From positions 496,001-560,000 of the forward strand of contig NZ_CP090980.1 in the NCBI RefSeq assembly GCF_021513135.1: 64,000 nucleotides of DNA, read 5' to 3'. Source of the DNA: Vibrio sp. SS-MA-C1-2. GTDB lineage: Bacteria > Pseudomonadota > Gammaproteobacteria > Enterobacterales > Vibrionaceae. This document shows, in pieces, positions 9,553 through 18,767 of this stretch. How positions within the stretch are numbered: position 1 is the stretch's first letter; each line of letters opens with the position of its first letter. The notes beneath the pieces are model-generated. The model searched no databases. It was not told the DNA's origin and saw nothing but the letters and a program-made list of their open reading frames with translations. The position numbers and the translations under genes are program-made.

Positions 9553-11280
9553 TTAATTACTTGCTGTAAATTCACTAATTAAAATATGTTTTCCACGTTT
9601 TAATTTAGTTAACAAAAATGGCACCGTCGCTCTAGGATGCACAATATTGGTATGTATGCGTATAGAAGATAATGCTTCCTTCTCATACTTATCCAAACTT
9701 TTAATAACAGATTGCTGTTCTTCTGCTTGAACTTCAATTGTCGGAGATGTTCTACTTTCTTTTACAATCGTTGGCTCTTGATACCAATGACCTACTGCAT
9801 AACCAGTCTCAACAACCCAAGCATCATTTAACAACTCAAATGTATGTTTTCTTATAGATTTGCCATTATCACAAACGGTAATTTCAGTTTCGACTTCGAC
9901 TACCCCAGTGCTCCATACTGTTGTCATAATATTATTATCAACAGTCGTTTTGATGTTTGTATGTCGCATTTGCCAATTCACTCCGGAATCGAAACTAAAT
10001 GCCAGAATATTATCTCCAAAACTTAATGTATCTGCATATAATAAAGAGTGAGTATCAACCCCAGTCCAAGTTGTATAAGCAAATTTATTATATTTGTCTT
10101 TCTGAAATAAAATATTTATGGGCCCAGAAAAATGAACAATTGATTCACCGTTAACTCTTTGAGCAATACTTTGGCTAGAAGGCATAGAATAAATATCTTC
10201 CTGTACCGAAAGAGGAAGTGGTTCTAACTGCCAAAATTCAGCATCATCTGGTAAACATAGTGGCAAAAATGCTTTCATACACCAATATGGCGATGTAGGT
10301 GAATTATATGATTCACACATCATTAAGTTTGGATATGAATACCCTCGAGTTAAAAGACCTTGAGCATCAAAGATAGGTTGATCTGCCCACACTTTGATTT
10401 GTCTTTCCCACAGTCCTCTTATCTCTTTTACCTTTGATGTATTGAATTCTACAAGTGACAAAGCTCCCCAAAATGCTGATGTTGCAAAACGATAAACCAT
10501 CGAACGACCTAATGGAAGAACCTCTCCTTTATCAGAAAACCAGTATTTAAAAGGTTCAAAAAATTCTTTCGCTCTTGCTTTAAATAGTGCAGTTAACCTT
10601 GGGTTTGGTTGTTTTACAAAGGTTGAATATAGAATACTGTAGTAATGTATTGCATAAGCACCATAATGGTCGACAGTATTAACATCGCCATCACCATACC
10701 AACCATCACCTAAATACCAGCTCTCTATTCTTTCAAAATACGTATTCTGGATTTCATCATCAACAAGATCATATCTTCCAATATTTTTTAAACCCTCTTG
10801 AACAAGAATTGTAAAGAACAACCAATTATTTGGTGGCATCTTTTTAAATTGAATCGGTGCTAACCAATTAACTAGATTTTCTTTTTGCTGATCAGTTAAT
10901 AGCGTATAACTAAACTCAGGAAGCGTAAGCAATAAAAAACCAATAACAGCCATTTCAACTGAACGTTGATCTATGTCTCCTACATGTCCCCAAAAATTAG
11001 GGTGCTGTGGATCAGTACCTTCTATAATTGCTTTTTGAATCACCGGCCAATGGTGGAATTCACCGCCACCTAAAACCAAAGGAATAATTCCCCATAAAGG
11101 TCTTACAGCACCTTCTAAAGAGCTAGCTTTCATATCAAACCATGCACCACCTGTTCCAAAATCAATCAGGGCACTTTGTGCATTGTAATAAGGAAGAATT
11201 GGCTCAAATAAATCATTTACTAACTTTTGATAGTCTTTTTTAGTTTTTAATTCGTTATTGCTAAATGGAGTTGTTATCAT
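9553..11280 (-). CDS. DUF2264 / GH154 family protein, probable glucuronidase
   Basis: A 575-residue protein with no signal peptide, so cytoplasmic. The N-terminal ~350 residues carry the DUF2264 signature: ARG-poor start, FGTGGAWFDMKASSLEGA, WGIIPLVLGGG, NNWLFFTILVQEGL, DGWYGDGDVNTVDHYGAY. The C-terminal third is beta-rich. DUF2264 proteins form glycoside hydrolase family GH154, in which a beta-glucuronidase has been described; the exact substrate here is unknown. The start codon lies 1 bp after the TRAP QM gene, so the genes are coupled. Next to GH88, it may remove saturated glucuronate from non-reducing ends, covering chain ends that GH88 cannot take. Confidence 0.8.
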   Translation of the reverse strand: MITTPFSNNELKTKKDYQKLVNDLFEPILPYYNAQSALIDFGTGGAWFDMKASSLEGAVRPLWGIIPLVLGGGEFHHWPVIQKAIIEGTDPQHPNFWGHVGDIDQRSVEMAVIGFLLLTLPEFSYTLLTDQQKENLVNWLAPIQFKKMPPNNWLFFTILVQEGLKNIGRYDLVDDEIQNTYFERIESWYLGDGWYGDGDVNTVDHYGAYAIHYYSILYSTFVKQPNPRLTALFKARAKEFFEPFKYWFSDKGEVLPLGRSMVYRFATSAFWGALSLVEFNTSKVKEIRGLWERQIKVWADQPIFDAQGLLTRGYSYPNLMMCESYNSPTSPYWCMKAFLPLCLPDDAEFWQLEPLPLSVQEDIYSMPSSQSIAQRVNGESIVHFSGPINILFQKDKYNKFAYTTWTGVDTHSLLYADTLSFGDNILAFSFDSGVNWQMRHTNIKTTVDNNIMTTVWSTGVVEVETEITVCDNGKSIRKHTFELLNDAWVVETGYAVGHWYQEPTIVKESRTSPTIEVQAEEQQSVIKSLDKYEKEALSSIRIHTNIVHPRATVPFLLTKLKRGKHILISEFTASN

Positions 11281-11281
11281 T

Positions 11282-13195
11282 TTAATTTAGTCCAAAGAAT
11301 TGAGGTAACGCCAAAGACAATACAGGGAAATAAGTTATTAGTAATAAACCAATAATTTGCACCAAAAATATAGGTAATAATGGTTTGATAACCTTAGTTA
11401 TTTTCTCACCCGATATTCCACAAGATACAAACAAAACAGTTCCAACTGGTGGGGTTACGACACCCATAGATAGGTTGTAAACCATAATGACACCAAAGTG
11501 TACTGGATCAACACCTAGCCCTGTAACAATAGGATATAAAATCGGTGTAAATATTAATAATGCAGGTGACATATCCATAAAAACACCCACAATTAATAAT
11601 GTAATATTGATTAAAGCTAATATGACATATTTATTATCACTGAAGCTTATTAGCATTTCCGCAACAGTATCAGGGATAAATGCAAAGGTCATACTCCAAC
11701 TCATGACACTGGAACAAGCAATCAAAAATAAAATCACTGCAGAACTCAATGCTGAGTCATATAATATTTTACTTAAGCTTTTCCAAGTAATTGTTTTATA
11801 CATTATAGAAAGAAGTAAACTATAAATAACAGCAATACCAGAAGCTTCAATTGCTGTGAAAACACCGCCAATAATTCCGCCAATCACAATAATGATCAGC
11901 ATTAAACTAGGTAACGCTCCCCATAATACATTTAAAAATGAATTTAAATCAATCGAACTTTTTGATACAGGATAATTATTCTTTTTAGCATAAATCGCAG
12001 CAACAATCATAACACTCAAGCCGATAATTAAGCCTGGTATATAGCCAGCTAAAAATAATGCTGCGATAGATGCACCACCACCAGTAATCAATGAGTAAAC
12101 AATAAATACGCCAGTTGGTGGAATTAGCATTCCTGATATTGATGATGCTGCATTAACAGCTGTAGTAAAAGGCATATCATACTTTTTTTCTTTTGCCATT
12201 GGCGTAATAATGCCACCAATAGCTGTTGCAGCGGCTATTGCAGAGCCGGATAAAGAGCCAAATAGCATATTTGCAACAATATTAGTTTGCCATAAACTAC
12301 CCGGAATTCTTCGCCCTATTAACATCGCAAAATTAATTAATCGTCTTGCAATACCACCTTGATTCATTATGTTACCAGCAAGAATAAAAAATGGTAGCGC
12401 AAGAAATCCAAAATTATTAAGTGATGAAAACAGTGTTTCACCAGTAGTTGTAACCAATTCAGAAAAATTCATTTGCAAGCTTAAAGTCATTAATCCTGCA
12501 ATACCTAAACCTACAGCAATAGGTGTACCAATTAATAAGAAAAAGAAAAAAGATAAAAATAGGACAAAAAATGAAATTATTTCAATATTATTTTCAATAT
12601 AGTCCATTGATGCTGAATTATCTTTGATAAACGTATAACCAACTAGCAATAAACATAATACAATAGAATATTTTATTGTTTTGATTTTATTTTTTTTATT
12701 CTTTGTAAATAGCTTATTCAATTGAATTATATATGAAAGACAAATAACCAAACCAAGAATAATAATAACAGATTGTAATAATCCGTGATTCATTTTTAAA
12801 ATAGGTGTAAATGATTGGTTATCCAGTCCTAAAAATCCACTATAGGCAACAATTCCGCCAAAAAAAATTGAAGTAATAACTGTAATAATAGCAAGGGTAT
12901 CTTTTTTACTTTCAGATACGTTATCAACGATAATCGGTAAATTTAAGTGTTTAGACTCTAAAAAACAGATTGATGCACCCAGCAATCCTAACCAAATCAA
13001 CATATAAGTTAATAACTCAGATGATACATTACTTGGTGAGTTTAGTATATATCGACAGAATACTTGATAAACAATTAAAACACTCATCAAACCTAACGTC
13101 ATTACAAGAATAGGTTTTAATAATTGAATAATCAACTTATCTAAATTTTTAAACCATGAAGAATTATCACATTCATTTATAATATTATTAATCAT
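11282..13195 (-). CDS. TRAP transporter, fused small and large membrane subunits (DctQM)
   Basis: A 637-residue membrane protein. The first ~170 residues form the four-helix DctQ part (LTYMLIWLGLLGASICFLES) and the rest is the large DctM part, with about a dozen helices and conserved stretches such as LALPFFILAGNIMNQGG, FGSLSGSAIAAATAIGG and NLSMGVVTPPVGTVLF. Fused QM subunits are known from the sialic acid system SiaQM. With the binding protein encoded just upstream it would bring acidic sugars into the cytoplasm with Na+. A hairpin lies in the 56-bp gap between P and QM. Confidence 0.93.
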   Translation of the reverse strand: MINNIINECDNSSWFKNLDKLIIQLLKPILVMTLGLMSVLIVYQVFCRYILNSPSNVSSELLTYMLIWLGLLGASICFLESKHLNLPIIVDNVSESKKDTLAIITVITSIFFGGIVAYSGFLGLDNQSFTPILKMNHGLLQSVIIILGLVICLSYIIQLNKLFTKNKKNKIKTIKYSIVLCLLLVGYTFIKDNSASMDYIENNIEIISFFVLFLSFFFFLLIGTPIAVGLGIAGLMTLSLQMNFSELVTTTGETLFSSLNNFGFLALPFFILAGNIMNQGGIARRLINFAMLIGRRIPGSLWQTNIVANMLFGSLSGSAIAAATAIGGIITPMAKEKKYDMPFTTAVNAASSISGMLIPPTGVFIVYSLITGGGASIAALFLAGYIPGLIIGLSVMIVAAIYAKKNNYPVSKSSIDLNSFLNVLWGALPSLMLIIIVIGGIIGGVFTAIEASGIAVIYSLLLSIMYKTITWKSLSKILYDSALSSAVILFLIACSSVMSWSMTFAFIPDTVAEMLISFSDNKYVILALINITLLIVGVFMDMSPALLIFTPILYPIVTGLGVDPVHFGVIMVYNLSMGVVTPPVGTVLFVSCGISGEKITKVIKPLLPIFLVQIIGLLLITYFPVLSLALPQFFGLN

Positions 13196-13217
13196 AATAG
13201 GCTCTTATTTGTATAAA

Positions 13218-13236
13218 GGGGTATAAGTTATACCCC
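13218..13236 (-). terminator. Hairpin between TRAP P and QM genes
   Basis: Perfect 8-bp arms GGGGTATA / TATACCCC with a 3-nt loop; on the minus strand it is followed by tttatac. Such hairpins commonly protect the upstream message or partly stop transcription, giving more binding protein than membrane subunit. Confidence 0.65.
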
Positions 13237-13251
13237 CTCAAACTTCAATAA

Positions 13252-14232
13252 TTAATTTCTTCCTTGAAGTGCAAAAATGGTATTCAAGAGGTCTTTCTTA
13301 GCAGGATCGTTCATTGCATCTTGATACATTGGTTGCACAGCTTTCACAAATGGGTCAATATCAATGTCATTAATTTTAACACCTAATTTATCAATAGCGA
13401 TTTGTTCAGAGTTAGCCATGCTATCATCAACAAAAGTTAAGGACTTATGACTTACTTTATTGAATTCATCTGAGACTATTTTGAAGTCTTCTGGAGAAAC
13501 TTTTGTTTTAAATTTATCACTGAATACAACGTAATCACTTAACCTAGTATGGTTAGTATGGGTACCGTACTTTGTCACTTCGCCATATTTGATTTCCCAA
13601 AGAGCAGCAACGCCACCTTCTGCACCATCAATCACACCTTGTTGAAGTGCAGGGTAAACTTCACTGAAGGCCATTGGTGATGGAACTGCACCAAAAAACT
13701 CTAGCATTTTGATGTAGTTTTCACTTCCCATTGTACGAATTTTTAACCCTTTTAAATCAGCCATCGTTTTAATTTCTTTCGATGTCATAATGCCTCGAAA
13801 GCCATTACTCAAAAAGCCTAGAGGATTAAGTCCTTTAGCCGATAGCGCATCATCAATTTGAGTTTTTACATTTTCATCGAACATAGTAGTGTTATATTCA
13901 TCTAATGATCTGAAAACATATGGTAAATTTAAAACGCCAATCTCAGGTGCAATATTTTCAAGTGTCGCTGTATTAGTCATACCTAGAGAAATAACACCAC
14001 TCTGCACTTTTTGAAGATAATCACTTTGATTACCTAATGTACCGTTCCAAAAAATTTTAAACTTTACACGCCCATCGGTTTCTGCTTTTACGTTATCTGC
14101 AAATTCTTGCAATAATACACCTGGCGCTCCATCACTTGGAATATTTGTCGCAAACTTATAAAGCTTTGCAGAGGCCGTAGTTGAAAATGCCAAACAGACC
14201 GAAGTAAGAAGTAATGCTTTTTTTAAATTCAT
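13252..14232 (-). CDS. TRAP transporter periplasmic binding protein (DctP family)
   Basis: Starting at ATG 14232 (AAGGAAA upstream) the protein has 326 residues with a signal peptide (MNLKKALLLTSVCLAFSTTA, cleavage near SA-KLYK). It shows the DctP features NIPSDGAPG, LKGLKIRTMGSEN, the conserved ligand-carboxylate Arg in KIRTMG, and FSEVYPALQQGVIDGAEGG. It would capture acidic oligosaccharides in the periplasm and deliver them to the fused QM subunit. It lies 29 bp after the GH88 gene. Confidence 0.93.
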   Translation of the reverse strand: MNLKKALLLTSVCLAFSTTASAKLYKFATNIPSDGAPGVLLQEFADNVKAETDGRVKFKIFWNGTLGNQSDYLQKVQSGVISLGMTNTATLENIAPEIGVLNLPYVFRSLDEYNTTMFDENVKTQIDDALSAKGLNPLGFLSNGFRGIMTSKEIKTMADLKGLKIRTMGSENYIKMLEFFGAVPSPMAFSEVYPALQQGVIDGAEGGVAALWEIKYGEVTKYGTHTNHTRLSDYVVFSDKFKTKVSPEDFKIVSDEFNKVSHKSLTFVDDSMANSEQIAIDKLGVKINDIDIDPFVKAVQPMYQDAMNDPAKKDLLNTIFALQGRN

Positions 14233-14261
14233 AATTGAAATTTCCTTATAGATAGTCCTGA

Positions 14262-15434
14262 TTACCAAAATAATTTATTGTGCCCAAGAGATCTTAATAC
14301 TGCTTCAAAATAGTAGTAATCACCATATGGGAGCATCGCATTAGCTAAAAATTGTTTATCTAACTGGTGGGCTTGATGAACATACGACGCGGCATCACTT
14401 AGTAATCCTTGTGCATCTTCATTGCTTGTTAAGTCATAATTATGTCTTAAAGCCATTAACATTTTTTCCCCAAATGCTTGGTACTTTTTAGCTAATTCGG
14501 ACTTCCCTTGTTTTTCCAATACCTCAGATAAAAGGTATAGGCCAGCAGCAGTAATAGAGCCTGCAGAGGTATCTTTATACTGCACCTCGCTTTCAGGTAA
14601 GCGATAATCCCAAACAGGTACGTTGTCATCTGTAATATGTTCCATAACAAAATCTGACAACTTCATACTTAACTCAGAATAACGACTATCCCCTGTCATT
14701 AATGCCATCTGTGCAAAGCCATGGATAGCCCATGATTGCCCTCTCGACCAACATGACTCATCAGCATAGCCTTGAAATGTACGACCTTGTATAGGTTGAT
14801 TAGTTTTTGTATCAAAATCATAAGTATGGTATGTACTAAAATCATCTCGAACTAAATACTTCAATGATGTTTCAGCTTGTCTTATCGCAACTTCTTTATA
14901 TGATTCAATATTTGTTTCTGAGTATGCCCACATTAATAATGATAAATTTTGCATACAATCAATAATAATTTTACCTTGAACGAGTTCAGCATGCTCTTGC
15001 CCTTCTGTTCCTGCAGTCCAAGCTACAAGGTAATTACCATTCCAGTTAAAACGGCTACGTAATGCATCAGCGGCTTTTAATGCCATCGTTCTCGCTTTTT
15101 CATTACCCGTTAATTTATAGTCTGCAACGGCAGTTAAAGAGAATTCAAAGCCCAAATCATGATTTAGCCACATAGGGTTATTAAGAATTTTATCAAAATG
15201 AGCATAACGCATACGAGCCATATTTTTATATTCTTGTTTCCCTGTCAGCATGTAAGCTAACCATAGCTCGCCAGTCCAAAAAGAGTCAGTCCAAAAATAA
15301 TCATCTTCAGGATAAAGCCAAGTAAAATCTTCAGGCCCCGCGCCAACCATAGGATTTCTATTTCCAATAATAGAGGAATTACGCTCGATACTGCTTAAAA
15401 TATCTTTTTTTAGTTCTATTTTTTCTTTCAACAT
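14262..15434 (-). CDS. Unsaturated glucuronyl hydrolase (GH88)
   Basis: Hydrates and splits the delta-4,5-unsaturated uronic acid from oligosaccharides made by polysaccharide lyases. The 390 residues form one alpha/alpha barrel with no signal peptide. Two Asp positions match the known catalytic pair: Asp93 in NHDLGFEFSL and Asp159 in GKIIIDCMQNL; RGQSWAIHGFAQMAL is another family hallmark. The start has AAGGTTT just upstream. It is the first gene of the operon, directly after the divergent LacI operator. No polysaccharide lyase is encoded in the window, so substrates must come from a lyase elsewhere or from other organisms. Confidence 0.93.
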   Translation of the reverse strand: MLKEKIELKKDILSSIERNSSIIGNRNPMVGAGPEDFTWLYPEDDYFWTDSFWTGELWLAYMLTGKQEYKNMARMRYAHFDKILNNPMWLNHDLGFEFSLTAVADYKLTGNEKARTMALKAADALRSRFNWNGNYLVAWTAGTEGQEHAELVQGKIIIDCMQNLSLLMWAYSETNIESYKEVAIRQAETSLKYLVRDDFSTYHTYDFDTKTNQPIQGRTFQGYADESCWSRGQSWAIHGFAQMALMTGDSRYSELSMKLSDFVMEHITDDNVPVWDYRLPESEVQYKDTSAGSITAAGLYLLSEVLEKQGKSELAKKYQAFGEKMLMALRHNYDLTSNEDAQGLLSDAASYVHQAHQLDKQFLANAMLPYGDYYYFEAVLRSLGHNKLFW

Positions 15435-15509
15435 AAACCTTAACTTTCCTAGTATTCAACAAGGTGCTCTTCTAATGAGTTGACTTTAATTTATTATTAC
15501 CTGCAAATA

Positions 15510-15525
15510 CGTGATGTAGATCACA
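15510..15525. promoter_or_regulatory. Predicted CRP-cAMP binding site
   Basis: The sequence CGTGATGTAGATCACA fits the TGTGA-N6-TCACA consensus with one mismatch. It lies 76-91 bp upstream of the GH88 start and touches the left arm of the LacI-type palindrome, so catabolite control and specific repression probably converge here. Confidence 0.75.
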
Positions 15526-15568
15526 CCCAATGAAACGAAACATTTTGATGAGTTGTTTCATTGGGTGT
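15523..15568. promoter_or_regulatory. Palindromic operator between GH88 operon and LacI regulator
   Basis: Two perfect 14-bp inverted arms, ACACCCAATGAAAC (15523-15536) and GTTTCATTGGGTGT (15555-15568), are separated by 18 bp (centre-to-centre 32 bp, about three helical turns). The divergent regulator gene starts at 15613. This is the best candidate binding site for that regulator. Confidence 0.75.
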
Positions 15569-15612
15569 AAGATAAATTTTGTGATCTTAATCGAGGGAAT
15601 AAGGACTAAACA

Positions 15613-16656
15613 ATGAGTATTGAGAGAATTGCTAAAATCGCAGGTGTATCCAAAGCGACAGTTTCTAGAGCTATAAATACCCCATCTATCGTAAAACCAG
15701 AAACTGTCGAAAGAGTGAATCAGGCTATTGAAGAAATTGCTTACAAACCTAGAATAAAAAAAACATTATCAATCAACATTTATTTTAATAAGTTAACTAT
15801 TATCATTCACTCTTCAGTACTACAACCTCATAGCTTCTATTTCACTATCTATGAGTTTTTAAAAAAAGAGGCTGATAAGCTTGGTCTTTCTGTGGATACA
15901 ATCATTGTTAACTCCGATAGTGAAATCACTTCAATTGCAAGTAAAATAAAGCATTCCGAAGCAATTATTATTGCCGGTATAAATAGTAATGAGTTAAATG
16001 ACGTTCTTCACAGCTTAAAAACGCCATCAGTTCTCATTAATTGCTTCGATGATTTAATGAGATTAAGCAGTATTAGTCCTGATTACGAGTTAGGTGGTTT
16101 TCTTATTGGTCAAAACTTAATACAAAATGGTTATAAAAAAACAAAAATACTTACAACAATCCCTCGTTTAACCATACAGCAACGAGTCGATGGTTTCTCT
16201 CGAGCAATGAAAATACATGAACAAGATTTTGATCAAGCTAAAGATATTATTGATATTCGTGACTATGCTGATCCCCAAATTCTCACACTAATGAATAATG
16301 ACACTGCAGGCCAAGACTTAGGAAGTAGTTTTGTTATGGATAAAATCGTAGACTCAGGAATACTACATGATTGCGATGCAGTTTTTTGTATCTGTGATTT
16401 AATGGCTATAGCTCTTATTCAGTCTTTAAAATCAAAAAATATAGCGGTTCCAAAAGATATCGCCATCGTTGGGTTTGATGACTTAGATATATCATCTCTC
16501 ATCACACCAGCTCTATCTACAGTTAGGCCTGAGTACTCAAATCTAGCAAAATCAGCAATTTACAAGTTAGCACGTTTAAGTAATGATCCACAAGAGCCAA
16601 TGGTCCGCTCTTATACTGCAGTTAATTTTATCGAAAGACTATCTACTTATCAGTAA
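15613..16656 (+). CDS. LacI-family transcriptional regulator of the uronate island
   Basis: 347 residues with an N-terminal LacI helix-turn-helix and hinge (RIAKIAGVSKATVSRAIN, residues 4-21) and a periplasmic-binding-like sensor domain ending IAIVGFDDLDISSLITPALS. AAGGACT precedes the ATG. It is divergent from the GH88 operon across a 178-bp gap with a palindromic operator. It probably represses the operon and is released by an intermediate such as KDG or an unsaturated disaccharide; the inducer is inference. Confidence 0.9.
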   Translation: MSIERIAKIAGVSKATVSRAINTPSIVKPETVERVNQAIEEIAYKPRIKKTLSINIYFNKLTIIIHSSVLQPHSFYFTIYEFLKKEADKLGLSVDTIIVNSDSEITSIASKIKHSEAIIIAGINSNELNDVLHSLKTPSVLINCFDDLMRLSSISPDYELGGFLIGQNLIQNGYKKTKILTTIPRLTIQQRVDGFSRAMKIHEQDFDQAKDIIDIRDYADPQILTLMNNDTAGQDLGSSFVMDKIVDSGILHDCDAVFCICDLMAIALIQSLKSKNIAVPKDIAIVGFDDLDISSLITPALSTVRPEYSNLAKSAIYKLARLSNDPQEPMVRSYTAVNFIERLSTYQ

Positions 16657-16760
16657 TTAGTAAACGCCAGTTAATCAGCGCATTAAAAATGAGAAACAAA
16701 ATCATCATTTTTTACCACGATGAATAACTTCCACTAAACGCTGCGCGTTTTGAAGGAGTT

Positions 16761-17160
16761 TCAAAAAGAATATCTAATCACCTTTTTAGCTCCGTAGTCG
16801 GGACAGGTTTGACTTGGCTTAACTTACTTTGTTGGTACTTCAACAAATTCGCGACTAACTTCTTCCACTTTGTATCGCAGCAAATTAAGAGTCATGGCTG
16901 GCTCAGTATTCAGGATTTCCCGATTCAGACCGGCCTTTTGTTTGACCATTTTCCCGTTTTTCTCAACAATACCTTTGGCACTGCGAGTCATGTTCTTAAC
17001 GGTGAGTTTTTCGGTGGCGATCAATGCCGCCACTTTAATTAATTTTACCGTTTATTTATGAGTAAAATCGGGCCTTTGACGGGCGATTTTCTGGTGGTGT
17101 TTGGTAATTTGATGCTTTAATCTTCGCTGGATACGAGTGGCACTTTTTTGATAATACATG
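16761..17160 (-). pseudogene. TnpB (IS200/IS605-type) remnant
   Basis: Read on the minus strand, one frame with several stops gives YYQKSATRIQRRLKHQITKH, IARQRPDFTHK-stop, then VAALIATEKLTVKNMTRSAK, KAGLNREIL, YKVEEVSREFVEVPTK-stop-VKPSQTCPDYG. This is the RuvC-II to zinc-ribbon part of TnpB, with the TEKL Glu retained but the CxxC degraded to C-P-D-Y and the final Asp region absent. TnpA and the TnpB N-terminus are missing. It marks past transposition at the right edge of the uronate island. Confidence 0.75.
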
Positions 17161-17371
17161 AAAACAAGAGCCAGACTTTCCCCCAAAAATATCCCCTAGG
17201 TATTACTCCAAAAAGTCTGTTTTAGACTGGCTAAAAAAGAAAGATTTGATTTAATCTACTGATACTTTTCTCTAGCTTTATCATATTTGGATATTATGCA
17301 ATTACATCAAATTGCATAATTTCCAGCTTATTTTTTAGATAATTACCAATAAAGTATGACTTTTTGCTACG

Positions 17372-18486
17372 CTATTGATTTACCTCATGACCTAACATCT
17401 CTTCACAAACTATATGATCAAACTCCAAGTCAAACTCCCATGCAGTTCTACACGTTCGTCTTAAGTCATGATTAATGAAATCATTAGCTAAACGATGATT
17501 AAGATCACCAAGATTTTTCTTTAGATCTGATAAAGCATCTTCACAGAATCTCCGATTAAGAGGTTGACCAACTTTGACTAGGGATTCAAATAAATAAGTT
17601 TGCCCATAATCTAAATCTTCAATAATATCTTTGGCTAATTCAGGTATTGCTCTTTGTTTTACTTCACCATTCCCTCCTGTTTTATGATTCTCAGGAGGAA
17701 TAGTCCAAACATTTTTTTCAAAATCAAAGTCAGAAATTTTAGCGATTCTTAACTCAGTCGTCCTAGCTCCAAAAATCGTGAGTAATTGCATAAATTTACT
17801 TCGTTTTAAATGCTTTATTCTTGTGATGGCTAGCCATAAAATTCCAATATCCTCAAAAGCAAAAAAATTTCGTCTTACTTTCACAGATCCACCAAAATCT
17901 TCAGCTGAATGTCGATCTAATGGATTGATATTGATAATCCTGTTTTTATAGCCATAGCTAAAAACTGATTTTAAAATTGAGAATTGAGTTGAGATCGTAG
18001 ATGTTACCAAATTAGAGTGTTCAAAGCAGTTAATATCGCGGTAAACCAATCTCGACTTTAGATACTATGAATATTCAGATGCCCAATAATATGCTTAAAA
18101 TGTTTCGCATAAGCTTTTTGTTGAGCATCTTTGGTATCTGCATTTTGCTTTTTAGATGTGCTAATTTTATACTCAAAAAGATCATTAAAAGTTATAATAT
18201 CTGAGCCATCATCTTTTTTCCTTGGGTTTTTACCTTCGCTGATTAACTTAGAATATTCATCAGCTAGATCCACAACCCCGGTGATTTTTATTGCTGGATA
18301 TTTACCTAAACCAACCTTTATAATCTTACCTTTAAAACGAGATCGGTAGTACCATGAAATACCACCAACTTTTGATATTCGAACAAATAAACCTTGTTTA
18401 TACCTAAAAGACTCAGTTTTCTCTTGTGGTTTACCCAATAATGACTTCAATTTTAAGTCTGTAATCTTCATTTCAGATTTTGCCAT
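17372..18486 (-). pseudogene. P4-type tyrosine integrase, frameshifted and lacking the catalytic Tyr
   Basis: The N-terminal piece (ATG 18486 to stop 18058) has the P4-integrase arm domain: GLFVRISKVGGISWYYRSRF, KVGLGKYPAI. The C-terminal piece lies in another frame (from about 18061 to 17372) with the catalytic Arg box (TIFGARTTELRIAKISDFDF), NHDLRRTCRTAW and EEMLGHEV. A one-base shift near 18058-18075 separates them, and the second piece stops at LGHEVNQ before the catalytic Tyr. The enzyme is thus doubly inactivated. No tRNA gene or att repeat was recognised nearby. Confidence 0.8.
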
Positions 18487-18767
18487 GTAATTCTCGGCTC
18501 TGTGATACATGAAACCAAAAATAAATGAGATAAAACAATTAACAAGAAATGCCTTCGTTTAAAATTATCATTTGATGTAATACTTTTCGTATACAACACA
18601 ATATAGACCACAAATGTACCACGCAACAATAGCTTTTAGCGAATAACAATCAATTAAACAAAGTGATAAAAAGAAACAATAAACATTGAAAAATAACAAG
18701 AAAAATAATTCAAACCACTGTTTATAAACAAATTAAAAAGATAAATAACGATGGAAAATGATAAATA

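Noticed and set aside
16809-17061. Plus-strand frames over the TnpB remnant
   Set aside because: They are shadows; the minus strand reads as TnpB despite stops.
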